This document shows positions 36,891 to 47,919 of a DNA stretch of 64,000 bases, piece by piece. A program made the position numbers and the translations under genes. Every line of letters starts with the position of its first letter. Positions within the stretch are counted from its first letter, which is position 1. The notes beneath the pieces are model-generated. The model saw nothing but the letters and a program-made list of their open reading frames with translations. It was not told where the DNA came from and searched no databases. Source of the DNA: Clavulina sp. PMI_390. Taxonomy: Eukaryota; Basidiomycota; Agaricomycetes; Cantharellales; Hydnaceae. The stretch lies in contig WIDE01000031.1 in the NCBI GenBank assembly GCA_015039315.1, positions 138,400 to 202,399 on the forward strand, in the 5' to 3' direction.

Positions 36891-39094
36891 ATGGAGAATT
36901 TTATATCCCAGAACTGGTCCAGCACTCTTATTGCTGGGTTTTTCCTGACTCTCGCTATCCTCTTTCGTGCTCGAAGTGTTAGAAGAAGGCTTCCTCCGAG
37001 CCCTGGTGGAATTCCATGGATAGGACAAGCATTTGAGATTCCCATGTTCCATAGCCACCTCTATTATACAGAGATGCATAAGAAACTTGGCAAGTGCGTC
37101 CCTATTCAGTCCAGGCTCTGTCAAACTAATCAGTTTACAGGCGACATTTACTCCCTGACTGCCATGGGACAAAAGTTTGTGGTCCTCAACACCTATGAAA
37201 CCGCATTTGATATCATCGGAAAGCACGGTGCCATTCACTGCGATAGGCCTCCCAATCCCTATATGAGTCGTTTGTCCGTTTGCCGTTCTCGCGAAGCTCG
37301 AGTAGGTCGATGAGCTAACTTTTTGTTTGTCCATTCAGTCTCGGCCTCGAGTATTTGATCGCCCTTCTTGATGCAAACCAAGACTGGAAGGAGGGCCGAC
37401 GACTTTACCAGATAGTGTTCAACAAGGAGTCATGTCGTGCCAACTATTCGAAAGATATTGAGAGTCAAGCCAGGAGCTACGTGCTTCGTGGGATGGAGCA
37501 GGGAATTGACAAGGATAACAAACTGTAAGCTCACTTGTCTTCGTCTTTGAAATCAGTTATGACACCACTACACCCAGGCTTGACATCGCTCTACATAAGT
37601 TTATCCTGCAATCTACATATGGCCTCGTGTTGGAAGATGAGGATCCAGTGAGCATGGATCGTTCTTTAGTCTCACATAGGCTCACGTAAGACGCAGATTG
37701 TAACGAACGCTCTGCAAGCCACTGAAGTTTCCAGCGTAAGTCTTCTACCAACGAAACATCTTGTGAACCTGTTTCCTTCTTGTGAGTCCCCAGAATTGTT
37801 TCTTCCCTTCGATTTGCGACATCACAATACATCTTATTAGTGCAACATCTACCGGCGTGGGTTCCACTCCAAACGTGGCGTGTCGAGTCAAAGGAGGCCC
37901 GAAAAATCCTAGATCCACTGAACGAAACCCCCTGGCAGCAATTCATCGCAAAGAGTGTCGGTATTTCTCATTTCCACCCAGCAGTTCGACTGATGGTCAG
38001 CTAAGATTCCGCCAATAGTCGGAAGGCACTGCTAGTGAATCCGTTGCTCTTCGGATAATTGCCGAGCAAAACCCTGCAAATGCACACCTTCTACCAATTC
38101 TAGCAGGGACTAATTGTGCGTCCTCGCGCAGGGCAACAAAAAGTTAATGACTGACGACTCTCAAAGTACTGGCGGGCGCTGAGACAACCCTGGTCGTGTG
38201 CCGAACGTTTGTTTTGGCAATGTTGCTTCATCCGGAAGTCCAAAGGAAGGCTCAGGAGGAACTCGATCGGGTTATTGGGCACGAAAGACTGCCAAAGATT
38301 GATGAGTATGTGATCCACCGAACTTTAGTCAGTTACCTGCTTTAATGAGGGCGTGGCGAGCAGCCTATCAGATCTTCCATACATCGATGCAGTGGTCAAA
38401 GAGGTTTTACGGTGGCAGCCTGTAGGACCAATCTCGGTTCCCAGGAGGACGAGGAAAGATGATCTCTATGGAGGTATGGGAGAGGGGTGGTCATTCATCG
38501 AGCTATCAAATTGGGATTAATTCTGATTGTTCAGATTATCTCATTCCTCAAGGCACAATCGTCGTCCAGAATAATTGGTGAGTATTACGCCTTTGCATCT
38601 CCCGCTTGTGTAGTATCGAATTATTTGTTAGGGCGATTTCTCGAGATGACAGAGTGTATTCTAATCCCGATTCATTCGACCCGGATCGGTGGCTGGTTGC
38701 TGATCCCCCGAGGGACTCGCGCTTATGGAGCTTTGGTATGGGCCGAAGGTCTGTTCCCAGGCTCAACCATTCCACCTTTGCCTTCTAATCTTTGGATCCT
38801 CAGGATCTGCCCTGGGATGGCGTATGCTGAGCTCGCATACACCACCTTCATCATGACGCTTCTCTCCAGCGTGAACGTGCTTCCCGCATTAGATAAGGAC
38901 GGGAGAGAGGAGTACATCAACCCTAGTGTTCCGACCACTGGCCGCCTTGTAAAGTGAGCATTGCAAAGTATTCATTAATGAGCGACAATTGGCTCACTTC
39001 AGAGTCTTACAGTTCACCCTTACCATTCTCATATCGTATGATCCCGCGGTCGGAGGCTAAGGTTTCACTTATTCGCGAGTCAGTGGTGGCATGA
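36891..39094 (+). CDS. cytochrome P450, P450-6 (OrdA-like)
   Basis: Thirteen exons, all in frame. MENFISQNWSSTLIAGFFLT anchor, LPPSPGGIPWIG hinge, SLTAMGQKFVVLNTY, WKEGRRLYQ, LPAWVPLQTWRVESKEAR, I-helix LAGAETTLV near 38168, KEVLRW near 38400, AISRDDRVYSNPDSF, FGMGRR joined to ICPGMAYAE (38740 to 38805), and a last exon SSPLPFSYRMIPRSEA ending RESVVA, TGA 39092-39094. Intron 1 starts with GCAAGT at 37090, a GC-AG intron; the paralogs have GTAAGC or GTAAGT at this junction. Closest paralogs by eye are P450-5 and P450-8 (shared HKKLGDIYSL). Confidence 0.9.
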
Positions 39095-39748
39095 GTATGG
39101 GGTGTCCCCTACAGAATGCCCCGCATTCTCTTCGGTTGTATGCCCAATTTCTTTAGTAGATTTCATCGCCCTATCTCTCTACGATGTACTGAAACAAATG
39201 TTCTCACATGATGACCGAGTTGATGACATGAGATGGACGCTATACACGAGAGGGTCGTCAAACGGGAAGATCTGTAATGAAGCTAGCGGAAACAGGAAAT
39301 TCGACCATATTGTCAAGCCTTGGGATCAAACAGCTTCTCCCTCGCGCATTTATATTGGTCCTTCGGCGAAGCGCTGATCTTAGTAGGCTGGTCAAAGAAA
39401 GCTGCCCAGGACGGATGAAGTATTTCTGGTATGCTTATTACCCATCCTGGATATAATAAGGAAATCATATTGCGACTGGATCGGAGGAGCCTCACCCTTC
39501 CATGTTTCTCCTAGTACCCACGTAATAGAGATCTGAGACCCAAAATCCCGATGGGTCGATTATGGCCCGGTCTGGCGGTACCCAGGCAAGGCGGAACGCC
39601 GTTCTCAAAAGCAGTAAATTCAAATATGCGATATGCCAGCCTCCTGGCCTATCCTGGGGTGTTCTTACCTCACTATGTATATCTCGGATCCGATTAAAGC
39701 GCACTTTAGAAAGTTTGTATTGTTCCGACATGGCAGTTTTTCAATTGG
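39095..39748. other. intergenic, P450-6 to P450-7
   Basis: About 650 bp, no gene recognised. The 3' end carries the P450-7 promoter. Confidence 0.45.
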
Positions 39749-39800
39749 GATTTGCCCTGGTGTGTTTGGTCATGTGTTCAAAACGAGATCCTATAAGAAT
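39749..39800 (+). promoter_or_regulatory. P450-7 promoter elements: GATTTGCCC and TATA box
   Basis: GATTTGCCC at 39749-39757 (142 bp before the ATG, closer than in the paralogs) and CTATAAGAAT at 39791-39800 (100 bp before). Confidence 0.5.
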
Positions 39801-39890
39801 GGGGTTCTCGGTTACCTCACTCTCACAACGAGCTTTGCCCCGGAATTCTGACCGCAGGGCTTTCAGGACCTACCTATCCAACGAGTTAAT

Positions 39891-42800
39891 ATGGAAACCT
39901 GGCTCAGCGTCCTGATCGCTGGGATCTTTCTCAGTGTCGCTGTAAAGCTTCTCTCTCGGACTCGTCAATGGGCAGAGAAGCTTCCCCCTGGCCCGAGTGG
40001 GCTACCGTGGATAGGGCAGGCATTGCAGATTCCCATGCTTCATAGTCACCTTTACTACACACAATTGCATAAACTATACGGTAGGCGCTTCTCCCGTTTG
40101 CCCCTAACTCTTAAATTAATCACAATGTAGGCAATATATACACACTCACGGCTTTAGGGCAGAAGATAATTATTATCAATGACTATTCAACCGCATTGGA
40201 GCTTCTAGCGAAGCATGGTGCAATCCACTGTAACCGGCCACCTAATCCATACATGACTCGTTTGTTCGTCTACTTTTCAAGCGAACCTCGGCTAAACCGA
40301 CGGACTGAACCTCGCTTGTTGTGATGTGATTAGTCTCGGCCTCAAGAACGTAATCGTCATGATGAATGCGAATGAAGATTGGAAGGAAGGCCGGCGATTG
40401 TACCAGATGGTGTTCAACAAGGAGTCATCTCGCAAGAACTACTCCAAACGCGTTGCAATTCAAGCTCGAAGTTATGTGCTCCATGGGATAGAAAACGTTC
40501 AAGACAAAGATAACAGATTGCGAGTCTGCTTGTTTGGCTCCCATCCCATCTGCATCAGCAAACATCGATCGCCTAGTTTGGTCGGTTGAATCAGTCATGA
40601 CTTGCTCAACCGCCAAACGACCAAACATATGTCCCTAGTTATGACTAGCATTCTAGTTGGCGGTTTTGCTAGTTTGATGGTTTGAGGTTGCGAGTTGAGT
40701 CGTTTGGCTCGGTTCACGGTTGTGGGTCAGACCAGTTGAGGTAGTTGTATCGATTCAGAGCAGTATAAGATAGAATATGATTCGCGCTAAGGTGTAAGTT
40801 ACATGACAAGGTGTTGATACTACAGTAACACAGGCCTAGTGACGCGCGAGACCCACACGTGGTACAACGACCAATGCAAGGGCAGGTGCTGCAACGTTGA
40901 AGGGTGGGAGCAGCCTATAAGATATAGATAAGCGACGCGACAATGGTGAAAAATTGCGGAACCTCGCGTACCAAGTATGCCTTCCAAGTCAATCGGCTTA
41001 GGATTTGATCAGCTCTACAACCCTGGTCCTCCGAAGGTTGAAGAGAACCTATCTGGAGTTAGAAGCGCAGATTGTCAGCCTTCGGCGCCAATACTTCAGG
41101 AAAGGACTAAGTAGAGTTACCTGTCACGAGAGAAAAACGCGCCATAAGATAACTGAACAAGGAAGCGAGCTCCAGTCGCGAGGAGCTTTCTACTACTAGC
41201 TGGGGCGCTGGGCCGATTGGTGGTTCAGAGCATCTGTTCAAACTGAAAAAAAAGGGAGGAGGAAATGATGTTTTTGGTCTCAGTCCGAAAAAGCCTATAT
41301 TGGCGGTACACGCGCACCGAAAAATTCTTGAGCGACGAAAGATAATCTATATCCAGAAAACGATTGTTACATACTATTCGACCTGTTCACGGCGGCAAGT
41401 TGACTCACCAGCACGGAGCATTTTATGAGTTCGTCAAGCAACTGTAGTCTACCCTAGACACAGGTGAGGGACTGCTCGCCTTGAGAAAAGAATTTTCGCG
41501 TTTGAGAGAAAGTATGACGCGTTGCACCAGATCGTAGATTTGATGCTAGACATGAAGACGGACACAGACGAGTCAAGGACAACAGATGCATCAACATGTT
41601 TACAGGTGTTGTCTTTGCGCAAACAGTCGAGCCAGATATTCCCTCGAATATCCACTGATTGCATAGCCATCCGCCTAGACAACCCACGCCGGCATCCATC
41701 CTATCGCATTCAATAACACTACTAGCCTAGATATAGACGACCATGTGACCTTCACGATAATGTGTCTGCATTGCCTATGCACCTTCTTGTCGGATTCGCT
41801 CATCTCTATGCTCGTCAGCACAGCGCGCACTCGGCTTGCGTGTCTTGGGAATTTGGATTCACCACATTATTTACTATTTTGTCGAAAAATGTCTTTAGTG
41901 CTATGCTAGCCTATCATGCATGTAAATACACTTTGGAAATCTCATAGACTTTTGGAGCGCTGTTGCTGACCATAAGGCCAAGAATAGTCAGTGGAGTCCG
42001 GGTGAACACCAGACCTCTTAAGGTCTATGAACATGAGTTCGTAGGTTTGGTAGGTTTGAGGGTTCACAACTCACACAACTTCACCAACTCACGAACCGAT
42101 AACATTGTTTGGAGGGGTTCAATTGGTTGTCAGGTTGATGGGTTCCTGACTCACTCAACCGGCCAAACTGGGCGATCGATGTTTGCTGATGTGGTTCCCA
42201 AAGCTAACGCATATGGCAATAGACTTGACGCAGCTCTGCATAAAATTATCCTACAATCAACGTATGGATTTGATTCAGACGATAAGGATCCGGTGAGGCC
42301 TCAGCGCGTGATTTGTCCTGCTTGTACTCATCCAGCAATGTGTAGATTCTGTTGAACGCTGTGCAAGCCACAGAAGTAGCCAGCGTCAGCCTTTTACCAA
42401 CAAAGCATCTTGTGAACCTGTTCCCCATTTGTAAGCCTGTCGTGATATATCCCAATATGCTGCTTTTGAATAGTATCGCATCAATCCTTAGTGCAACATC
42501 TCCCGGCCTGGCTGCCATTCCAACCATGGCGGATAGAAGCCAAAAGGGCCCGGAAAGTCCTAGATCCGCTAAATGAGGCTCCTTGGCAACGATTCCTGAG
42601 AAATCATGCAAGTAAAAGTGTCCCTAACTTCATACGAATGATTTGTGACTAGCTAATATAATCTCTTCTTCTAGGTGGAAGGCGTTGCTAACGAGTCGGT
42701 TGCTTCTCGCATCTTCAGTGAACAGACTACAGAAAACTCTCACCTGCTGCCAACCTTAGCGGCAACAAATCGTACGTCCTCTGAGAACTGACCGTACGAT

Positions 42801-43768
42801 CACCCTTTGATAACTCCTTTAGTAATGGCTGGTGCTGAGACAACACTTGCTACTTGTCGAACTTTTCTGCTGGCGATGCTGCTCCATCCTAAGGCTCAGA
42901 AAAAAGCCCAGGAAGAGCTCGACCGTGTCGTTGGGCATAATCGATTACCTACGATCGAAGAGTAAGGGTTCTCACTATAAATTCATTCAATGGCAGCATG
43001 TTCTAATTGTTCCTCGATATGTAGTCAACCAAATCTCCCGTACCTTGATGCAGTGGTGAAGGAGGTCCTACGGTGGCGTCCCGTGGTCCCCATCTCGGTC
43101 CCCACTACGCCTCGGAGAGCCGATCTCTACGGGGGTAAGCCAAGAAAGGTTTAGCGCCCTAGAGTTTATGATCGCATCGATCCTTTGTTATTGTTTAGAC
43201 TACCTCATCCCAAGCGAGGTTATGGTTATTCAAAACACTTGGTGAGCGCTGGCCCTTAAGATCCCAATTTCTCGCCACCCAATACCCTTTAAATTGGTAG
43301 GGCAATCAGTCGAGACGAGAATATGTATCCCGATGCAGAATCGTTCAACCCTGATCGGTGGCTTGTGGCTGATCCTCCCAGAGACTCACGTCTTTGGTGT
43401 TTTGGTATTGGGCGGAGGTTTGTCTTCATAAATTCCGACCCTTGTATTCATTGATCAGTACTCTGTAGGATTTGCCCTGGTATGGCTTATGCCGAGGTTG
43501 TATACACAACTCTCTTCATGACACTTCTAGCTACGGTGGATATATGCCCGGCGTTGGATAAGGCCGGAAAACAGCAACTTGTCAATCCAAGTGTCCAAAC
43601 CACGGGTCGCATCGTTGAGTGGGCACCCCAGAGCGCTTGTTTGATTGGAAAAAAGAAGTTCTGACAAGTTTCTCTCCTAGTTCCCCTCTCCCTTTTTCTT
43701 ATCGTATGATCCCACGCTCGAAAGGCAGAGTTTCGCTTCTTCGCGAATCCATGCTGCATGACGGTTGA
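39891..43768 (+). CDS. cytochrome P450, P450-7, with a transposon in intron 3
   Basis: All thirteen family exons are present and in frame, but intron 3 is swollen to about 1.7 kb by an inverted-repeat element (40553-42191). Exon 3 ends ENVQDKDNRL at 40519; exon 4 resumes LDAALHKIILQSTYG near 42222. Other motifs: LPPGPSGLPWIG, TALGQKIIIINDY, WKEGRRLYQ, LPAWLPFQPWRIEAKRAR, I-helix MAGAETTLA near 42828, KEVLRW near 43058, AISRDENMYPDAESF, FGIGRR joined to ICPGMAYAE (43410 to 43480), and end RESMLHDG, TGA 43766-43768. The intron-3 donor is GCGAGT where P450-9 has GTGAGT. Coding potential is intact, but correct removal of a 1.7-kb intron in a genome of 50-70-nt introns is doubtful, so the gene may be silenced at RNA level. 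Confidence 0.85.
40553..42191. mobile_element. non-autonomous DNA transposon with terminal inverted repeats, in P450-7 intron 3
   Basis: The element starts CATCAGCAAACATCGATCGC (40553) and ends with the reverse complement of that string (to 42191). The inverted repeats match 35 of 37 positions and similarity fades further inward. Subterminal regions are rich in repeated GGTTTGAGG and GGCGG/CCGCC motifs on both sides. No transposase frame was found. Degraded frames near 41005-41199 and 41500-41716 include coiled-coil-like residues, perhaps from a captured gene or dead transposase. Target duplication is unclear: TGGCTCCCA lies 10 bp before the 5' end and TGGTTCCCA immediately after the 3' end (8 of 9), which could be an old duplication. 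Superfamily not assigned. Confidence 0.8.
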
Positions 43769-44308
43769 CGATCAATGAGCCTAAAAATAAACCCCAATCC
43801 CCGCAGTTAGCCTATGTACCCCGGAAAATGCAACAGTTTCGCTGGTCGGGATACGAGTGTGGAATATTAGGGAATGAGAAACAGCATTCAGTCACATAGG
43901 CGTCGGACGGTGGAGTTTGTCGTTGCTTGTCCTACGGATTGGGTTACTGCGACACGACAATCTAGCTATAGCGGACGGCTGGTCGCAATTTCATGGACGT
44001 TTGAAGTTAGGGTGGCTTTGAGAATAGTGCTGCAGTCATGGATCACCCAGAGAGCTCAAAAGCAACCTTCTTGAATTGTTGTTTGACTGGTGGGCGATCA
44101 TTTGATTCGCCTAGTAAACAATGCACAGCAGAGTGACGCACCTCAATTTTCTGGTTTCTAAACATTGCCCATAATGGCGAAGGGTGTCAGAGCACCATAA
44201 AGGTTGGGAAAACAGACTGACAAATATGGCCGAGGATCTATGAGGTATACCTTGACTATCGAGCGTGTTAGAACCCTGAGTGAGCGCACCGATCATGGCT
44301 TCACTATC
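43769..44308. other. intergenic, P450-7 to P450-8
   Basis: 3' flank of P450-7 and distal promoter of P450-8. No gene recognised. Confidence 0.45.
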
Positions 44309-44333
44309 GGGCGGAAATGAACATTCTCCGATT
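44309..44333 (+). promoter_or_regulatory. shared upstream element, P450-8 copy
   Basis: GGGCGGAAATGAACATTCTC followed by CGATTTTC; matches 36508-36532 with two substitutions. 346 bp before the ATG. About 30 bp further on, a degenerate counterpart of the GATTTGCCC motif reads GATTCACCA (44363). Confidence 0.55.
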
Positions 44334-44573
44334 TTCGTTGGCACTCTGCGCTATCACAATATGATTCACCAGCCCATAATAGTGGCTTCATCAGGTCGTG
44401 TGGGACTGGAATCAAACCTACCGCATTGTGTCGCTCAGTATTGTAACCTGCAGTTGTTCAAATCAGATGCCCCAAATCCAATTATGCCAAACTCGGTTCC
44501 CCGCAGCAGCATAAATCAGGCAACTCCTCCGCCACTGGCGGACTTGCTCAGTCATGGGGAGGTGGCGATGAGC

Positions 44574-44580
44574 GATATAA
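44574..44580 (+). promoter_or_regulatory. TATA-like box of P450-8
   Basis: GATATAA, 81 bp before the ATG. Confidence 0.4.
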
Positions 44581-44654
44581 CGGCAGGCATTGTCAGCTAT
44601 CTGCTCTCTCCAATACTCTGACGGTCTGAGTAAATCAACATCCGTCTCTAGCAA

Positions 44655-47034
44655 ATGGAAATTTTTATCTCGTGGAGCTGGCCAAGTGTCCTTATTGCTT
44701 GTATTCTGCTTACTATTGCTGTCCTTCTACGCTCGAAAAGTGTCAGGAAAACCTCGAAGCTGCCCCCAGGCCCAGGTGGATTGCCATGGATAGGGCAGGC
44801 ATTTGAGATCCCTATGCTCCATAGCCACTTATACTACACTAAACTTCACAAAAAACTTGGTAAGTACGGCCCTTGACCTGGTCTTGAAAGCCTCAGACCC
44901 ATCACCTTATAGGCGATATCTACTCACTTGTGGCCATGGGACAAAAGTTTGTGGTTCTCAACACCTACGAAGCTGCGTTCGAGATCCTTGGAAGACAGGG
45001 ATTAGTACACTGTGAAAGACCAGCTAATCCATATATGCGCCGTTTGTTCGTCAAACCGCTGTTTGAAAACGAATGCTGACAGGAATGATCCACTAATTCT
45101 CGTAATTTCCTCCTTGTAGTCTTGGCCAGGAAAACGTGATTGTGCTCATAAATGCTAACAAAGATTGGAAAGAAGGGCGGCGCTTGTATCAGATGGTTTT
45201 CAATAAGGAATCATCTCGCGTCGAATATTCCAAAGACATTGCTGCCCAACTCCAAAGCTACATTATTCATGCCATCGAACGCGTGGAAGACAAGGGAAAT
45301 AAAATGTAAGCCTTCTTACCATTGTTTAAAAACTCATCTATCATGCATTTGTGTGTCAGGCTTGATATAGCTCTGCATAAAATCCTCGTTCAGTCGACCT
45401 ATGGTCTCGACTTGGCCGATGACGATCCTGTGAGCCCTTCATATGCTGTAAAACTCCACTCTGTACTCAAATAGTATGCCATAGATATTGGAGAACGCTC
45501 TTAACGCCACTGAGGTCTCTAGCGAGAGCCTTTTACCGACAAAGCATCTCGTGAATATATTCCCCTCCTGTAAGCCTAGGTTCTTTCCACTCTGTACTCA
45601 AATAGTAAGCTATAGATATTGGAGAACGCTCTGAACGCCACTGAGGTCTCTAGCGAGAGCCTTTTACCGACAAAGCATCTCGTGAATATATTCCCCTCCT
45701 GTAAGCCTCAGGTTCTTGTCCGACCCGAACACATTTCCGACGGGTATCTTGCCCATCCTCAGTACAGTACCTTCCCGCATGGGTACCCTTCCAAACATGG
45801 CGTACTGAAGCAAAGGTGGCTCGGCAAGTACTGGACCCAATGATCGAAACTCCTTGGCGGCACTTTCTGACGAATCATGTGAGCATTCCCAAGATTTGTT
45901 TCGAAGCAGTAGCTCACTGGTTCGATGGCTCCCTGAAAATAGGCTAATGGTACTGCAAAACACTCCGTCGCTCTTCGCATTATGGGCGAGCAAACTCCAT
46001 CAAATTCGCACCTCCTTTTTACCTTAGCAGCGACGAATTGTACGTCATTATGTCAATCACTGCATGGATCCCGCATAAATTGTCCCTTTATTGTTGGCTG
46101 GTGCCGAAACCACCCTCAGTGTTTGCCGAGTTTTTGTCTTGGCGATGTTACTTTACCCTGAAACGCAGAAGAAGGCTCAGGAGGAGCTCGATCGCATCAT
46201 TGGGCGTTAACGGCTACCCACGATTGACGAGTAAGTAGATGAACCATGTGGTTCCTTGGGTTTCACGCTCACAGATCTCTATCGGGTAGCCAACCAGATC
46301 TTCCATACCTGGATGCAGTCATGAAGGAGGTTCTACGCTGGCGACCTGTCGTACCTCTTTCAGTTCCAACCACCCCAATAAGAGATGACTTTTATAGAGG
46401 TAAGCGTCAAACAGAGTGATTTGCCGGGCTGATAGGTGAAGTGCCGCTGCCCTCCTTCAGATTATCTCATTCCTCAAGGCGCCATTGTTATCCAAAACAA
46501 CTGGTGAGCAGCGCTTTTTCATGTGCTAAATCTTACATTCTATCTAGTTAACAAGTTGCTGTACAGGGCAATCTCTCGAGATGAGAGAATGTATCCCAAT
46601 CCAGATTCATTTGACCCAAATCGGTGGCTCGTTGCCAATCCTCCGAAGGACTCACGGTTGTGGAGCTTTGGAATTGGTCGCAGGTGAATTTTTAAGCACT
46701 ATAACTCAAGTAACTATATATCCGCTCATTAGATCCCCATCTCTCAGAATATGCCCTGCCATAGCATATGCCGAAGTTGTGTATGCCACTTTCTTCATGA
46801 CAATTCTCGCTACTGTGGACATACTTCCAGCCTTGGATGAGGATGGAAACGAGCAGCAGGTCCGAAACTTTTCGACGACGGGTCGCTTTGTGGAGTAAGC
46901 ACCACGGAGGATTCTCGGTTCAAGACCTGTCTTCTCACTACACAATTATATAGCTCGCCGCTTCCTTTCTCTTATCGACTGAGGCCTCGCTCAAGCGCTG
47001 CGCTCTCGCTCCTTCGCGAATCTATGCCAAATTG
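44655..47034 (+). pseudogene. cytochrome P450, P450-8, inactivated by several lesions
   Basis: The whole family layout is recognisable (MEIFISWSWPSV anchor, LPPGPGGLPWIG, WKEGRRLYQ, LPAWVPFQTWRTEAK, AGAETTLSV, KEVLRW, AISRDERMYPNPDSF, FGIGRR, RESMPN then TGA 47032-47034). Four problems are visible. (1) Exon 5 with its intron flanks is duplicated in tandem (45456-45717); the exon is 85 nt, so including both copies shifts the frame. (2) Intron 7 has no AG acceptor: the expected TTTAG before TGTTGGCTGG reads TTTAT (46090-46091) and no AG occurs anywhere in the intron. (3) The exon then carries TAA at 46208-46210 where paralogs have Asp or Glu (GRDRLP). (4) The haem motif is ICPAIAYAE, with Ala for the conserved Gly. 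Elsewhere the frame is open, so decay is recent. Confidence 0.88.
45456..45717 (+). repeat. tandem duplication of P450-8 exon 5 (two 131-bp units)
   Basis: Units 45456-45586 and 45587-45717 each hold the end of intron 4, exon 5 (45485-45569 and 45616-45700) and the start of intron 5. The two exon copies differ at one silent position (CTT against CTG); the intron parts differ at a few bases. Both copies keep good AG acceptor and GTAAGC donor sites. Confidence 0.9.
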
Positions 47035-47610
47035 ACTCCAAACACTTATGTGATTGGAAGTGTAATGCGGTAATCGATGTACTCCTTCCTTCTGGAAATG
47101 TGCAGGGATTAACTTCACAGCAGTACACCAAGGGATTCATTTCAGGGGCCTATCAGTTAGACACCATGTTTAAATGACTACACATAGTGTCATCAGAGAG
47201 CTTCCCTCATTATTACCCGAATTAGTCGGTGTTTTCGTATTTTGGTGCTACCGTGTACGGTTTATACCATTCCTTGGGCGGCCTGCGCCATGCATTTTTT
47301 TTGCAATATGCTCAGATAAAGGGACTGAAAGCCTCCTAGAGCACTTAGCAAGGAGATCTCCATCGGTTCCTATTATCCCCGAGGCCCGAGGAGCAACCGA
47401 CCGACACGACCTGCGTCGTACTGAAGATCAACTGGCTGCTTTATTTAACACCCCAAACAGCATTTGACGTCATAGAAACATGGAGCCTTTGGAATTAAGT
47501 TTACTCGCATTACTTATAAGCGATCCAATCACTGAACCTTTCGCGGATATGAACATTGAATGAGGTTCTGACCTCTTGTAGCACTTTTGATATAATACAA
47601 TCGCAATTGG
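47035..47610. other. intergenic, P450-8 to P450-9
   Basis: No gene recognised. A weak copy of the shared upstream element (GCGGATATGAACATT) lies near 47543. Confidence 0.4.
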
Positions 47611-47619
47611 GATTTGCCC
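47611..47619 (+). promoter_or_regulatory. GATTTGCCC motif upstream of P450-9
   Basis: 309 bp before the P450-9 ATG. A TATA-like AGTATAAGA at 47846-47854 is 74 bp before the ATG. Confidence 0.5.
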
Positions 47620-47919
47620 AGAACTATCGGTCTTCCTAGCTGTAAGCGATCTTGGAGAGAACTATATTAGCCTTCATACAGCGCACTTATCATCCAGAGG
47701 CGCTCAGCTATGATTATTTTAATCGAACTCCTCCCAGTCGCGGTTCTAACTTTTTCCGACAGTGACGGATCCCTGGCGGTTCCTCAAAGACTAGTGAGAA
47801 GACTTTGTATTTCTTCGGCTTGCTTGGTAATGGCTAGTGCTGGTCAGTATAAGATGGGGGGCAGAAGGGACTCTGTTGTTTGTGTTCACAAACTGGCTCC
47901 ACAATACGTATACTCCGGC

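Noticed and set aside
41005..41716. Coiled-coil-like frames inside the P450-7 transposon as a transposase.
   Set aside because: Too short, broken, and without any transposase catalytic signature.
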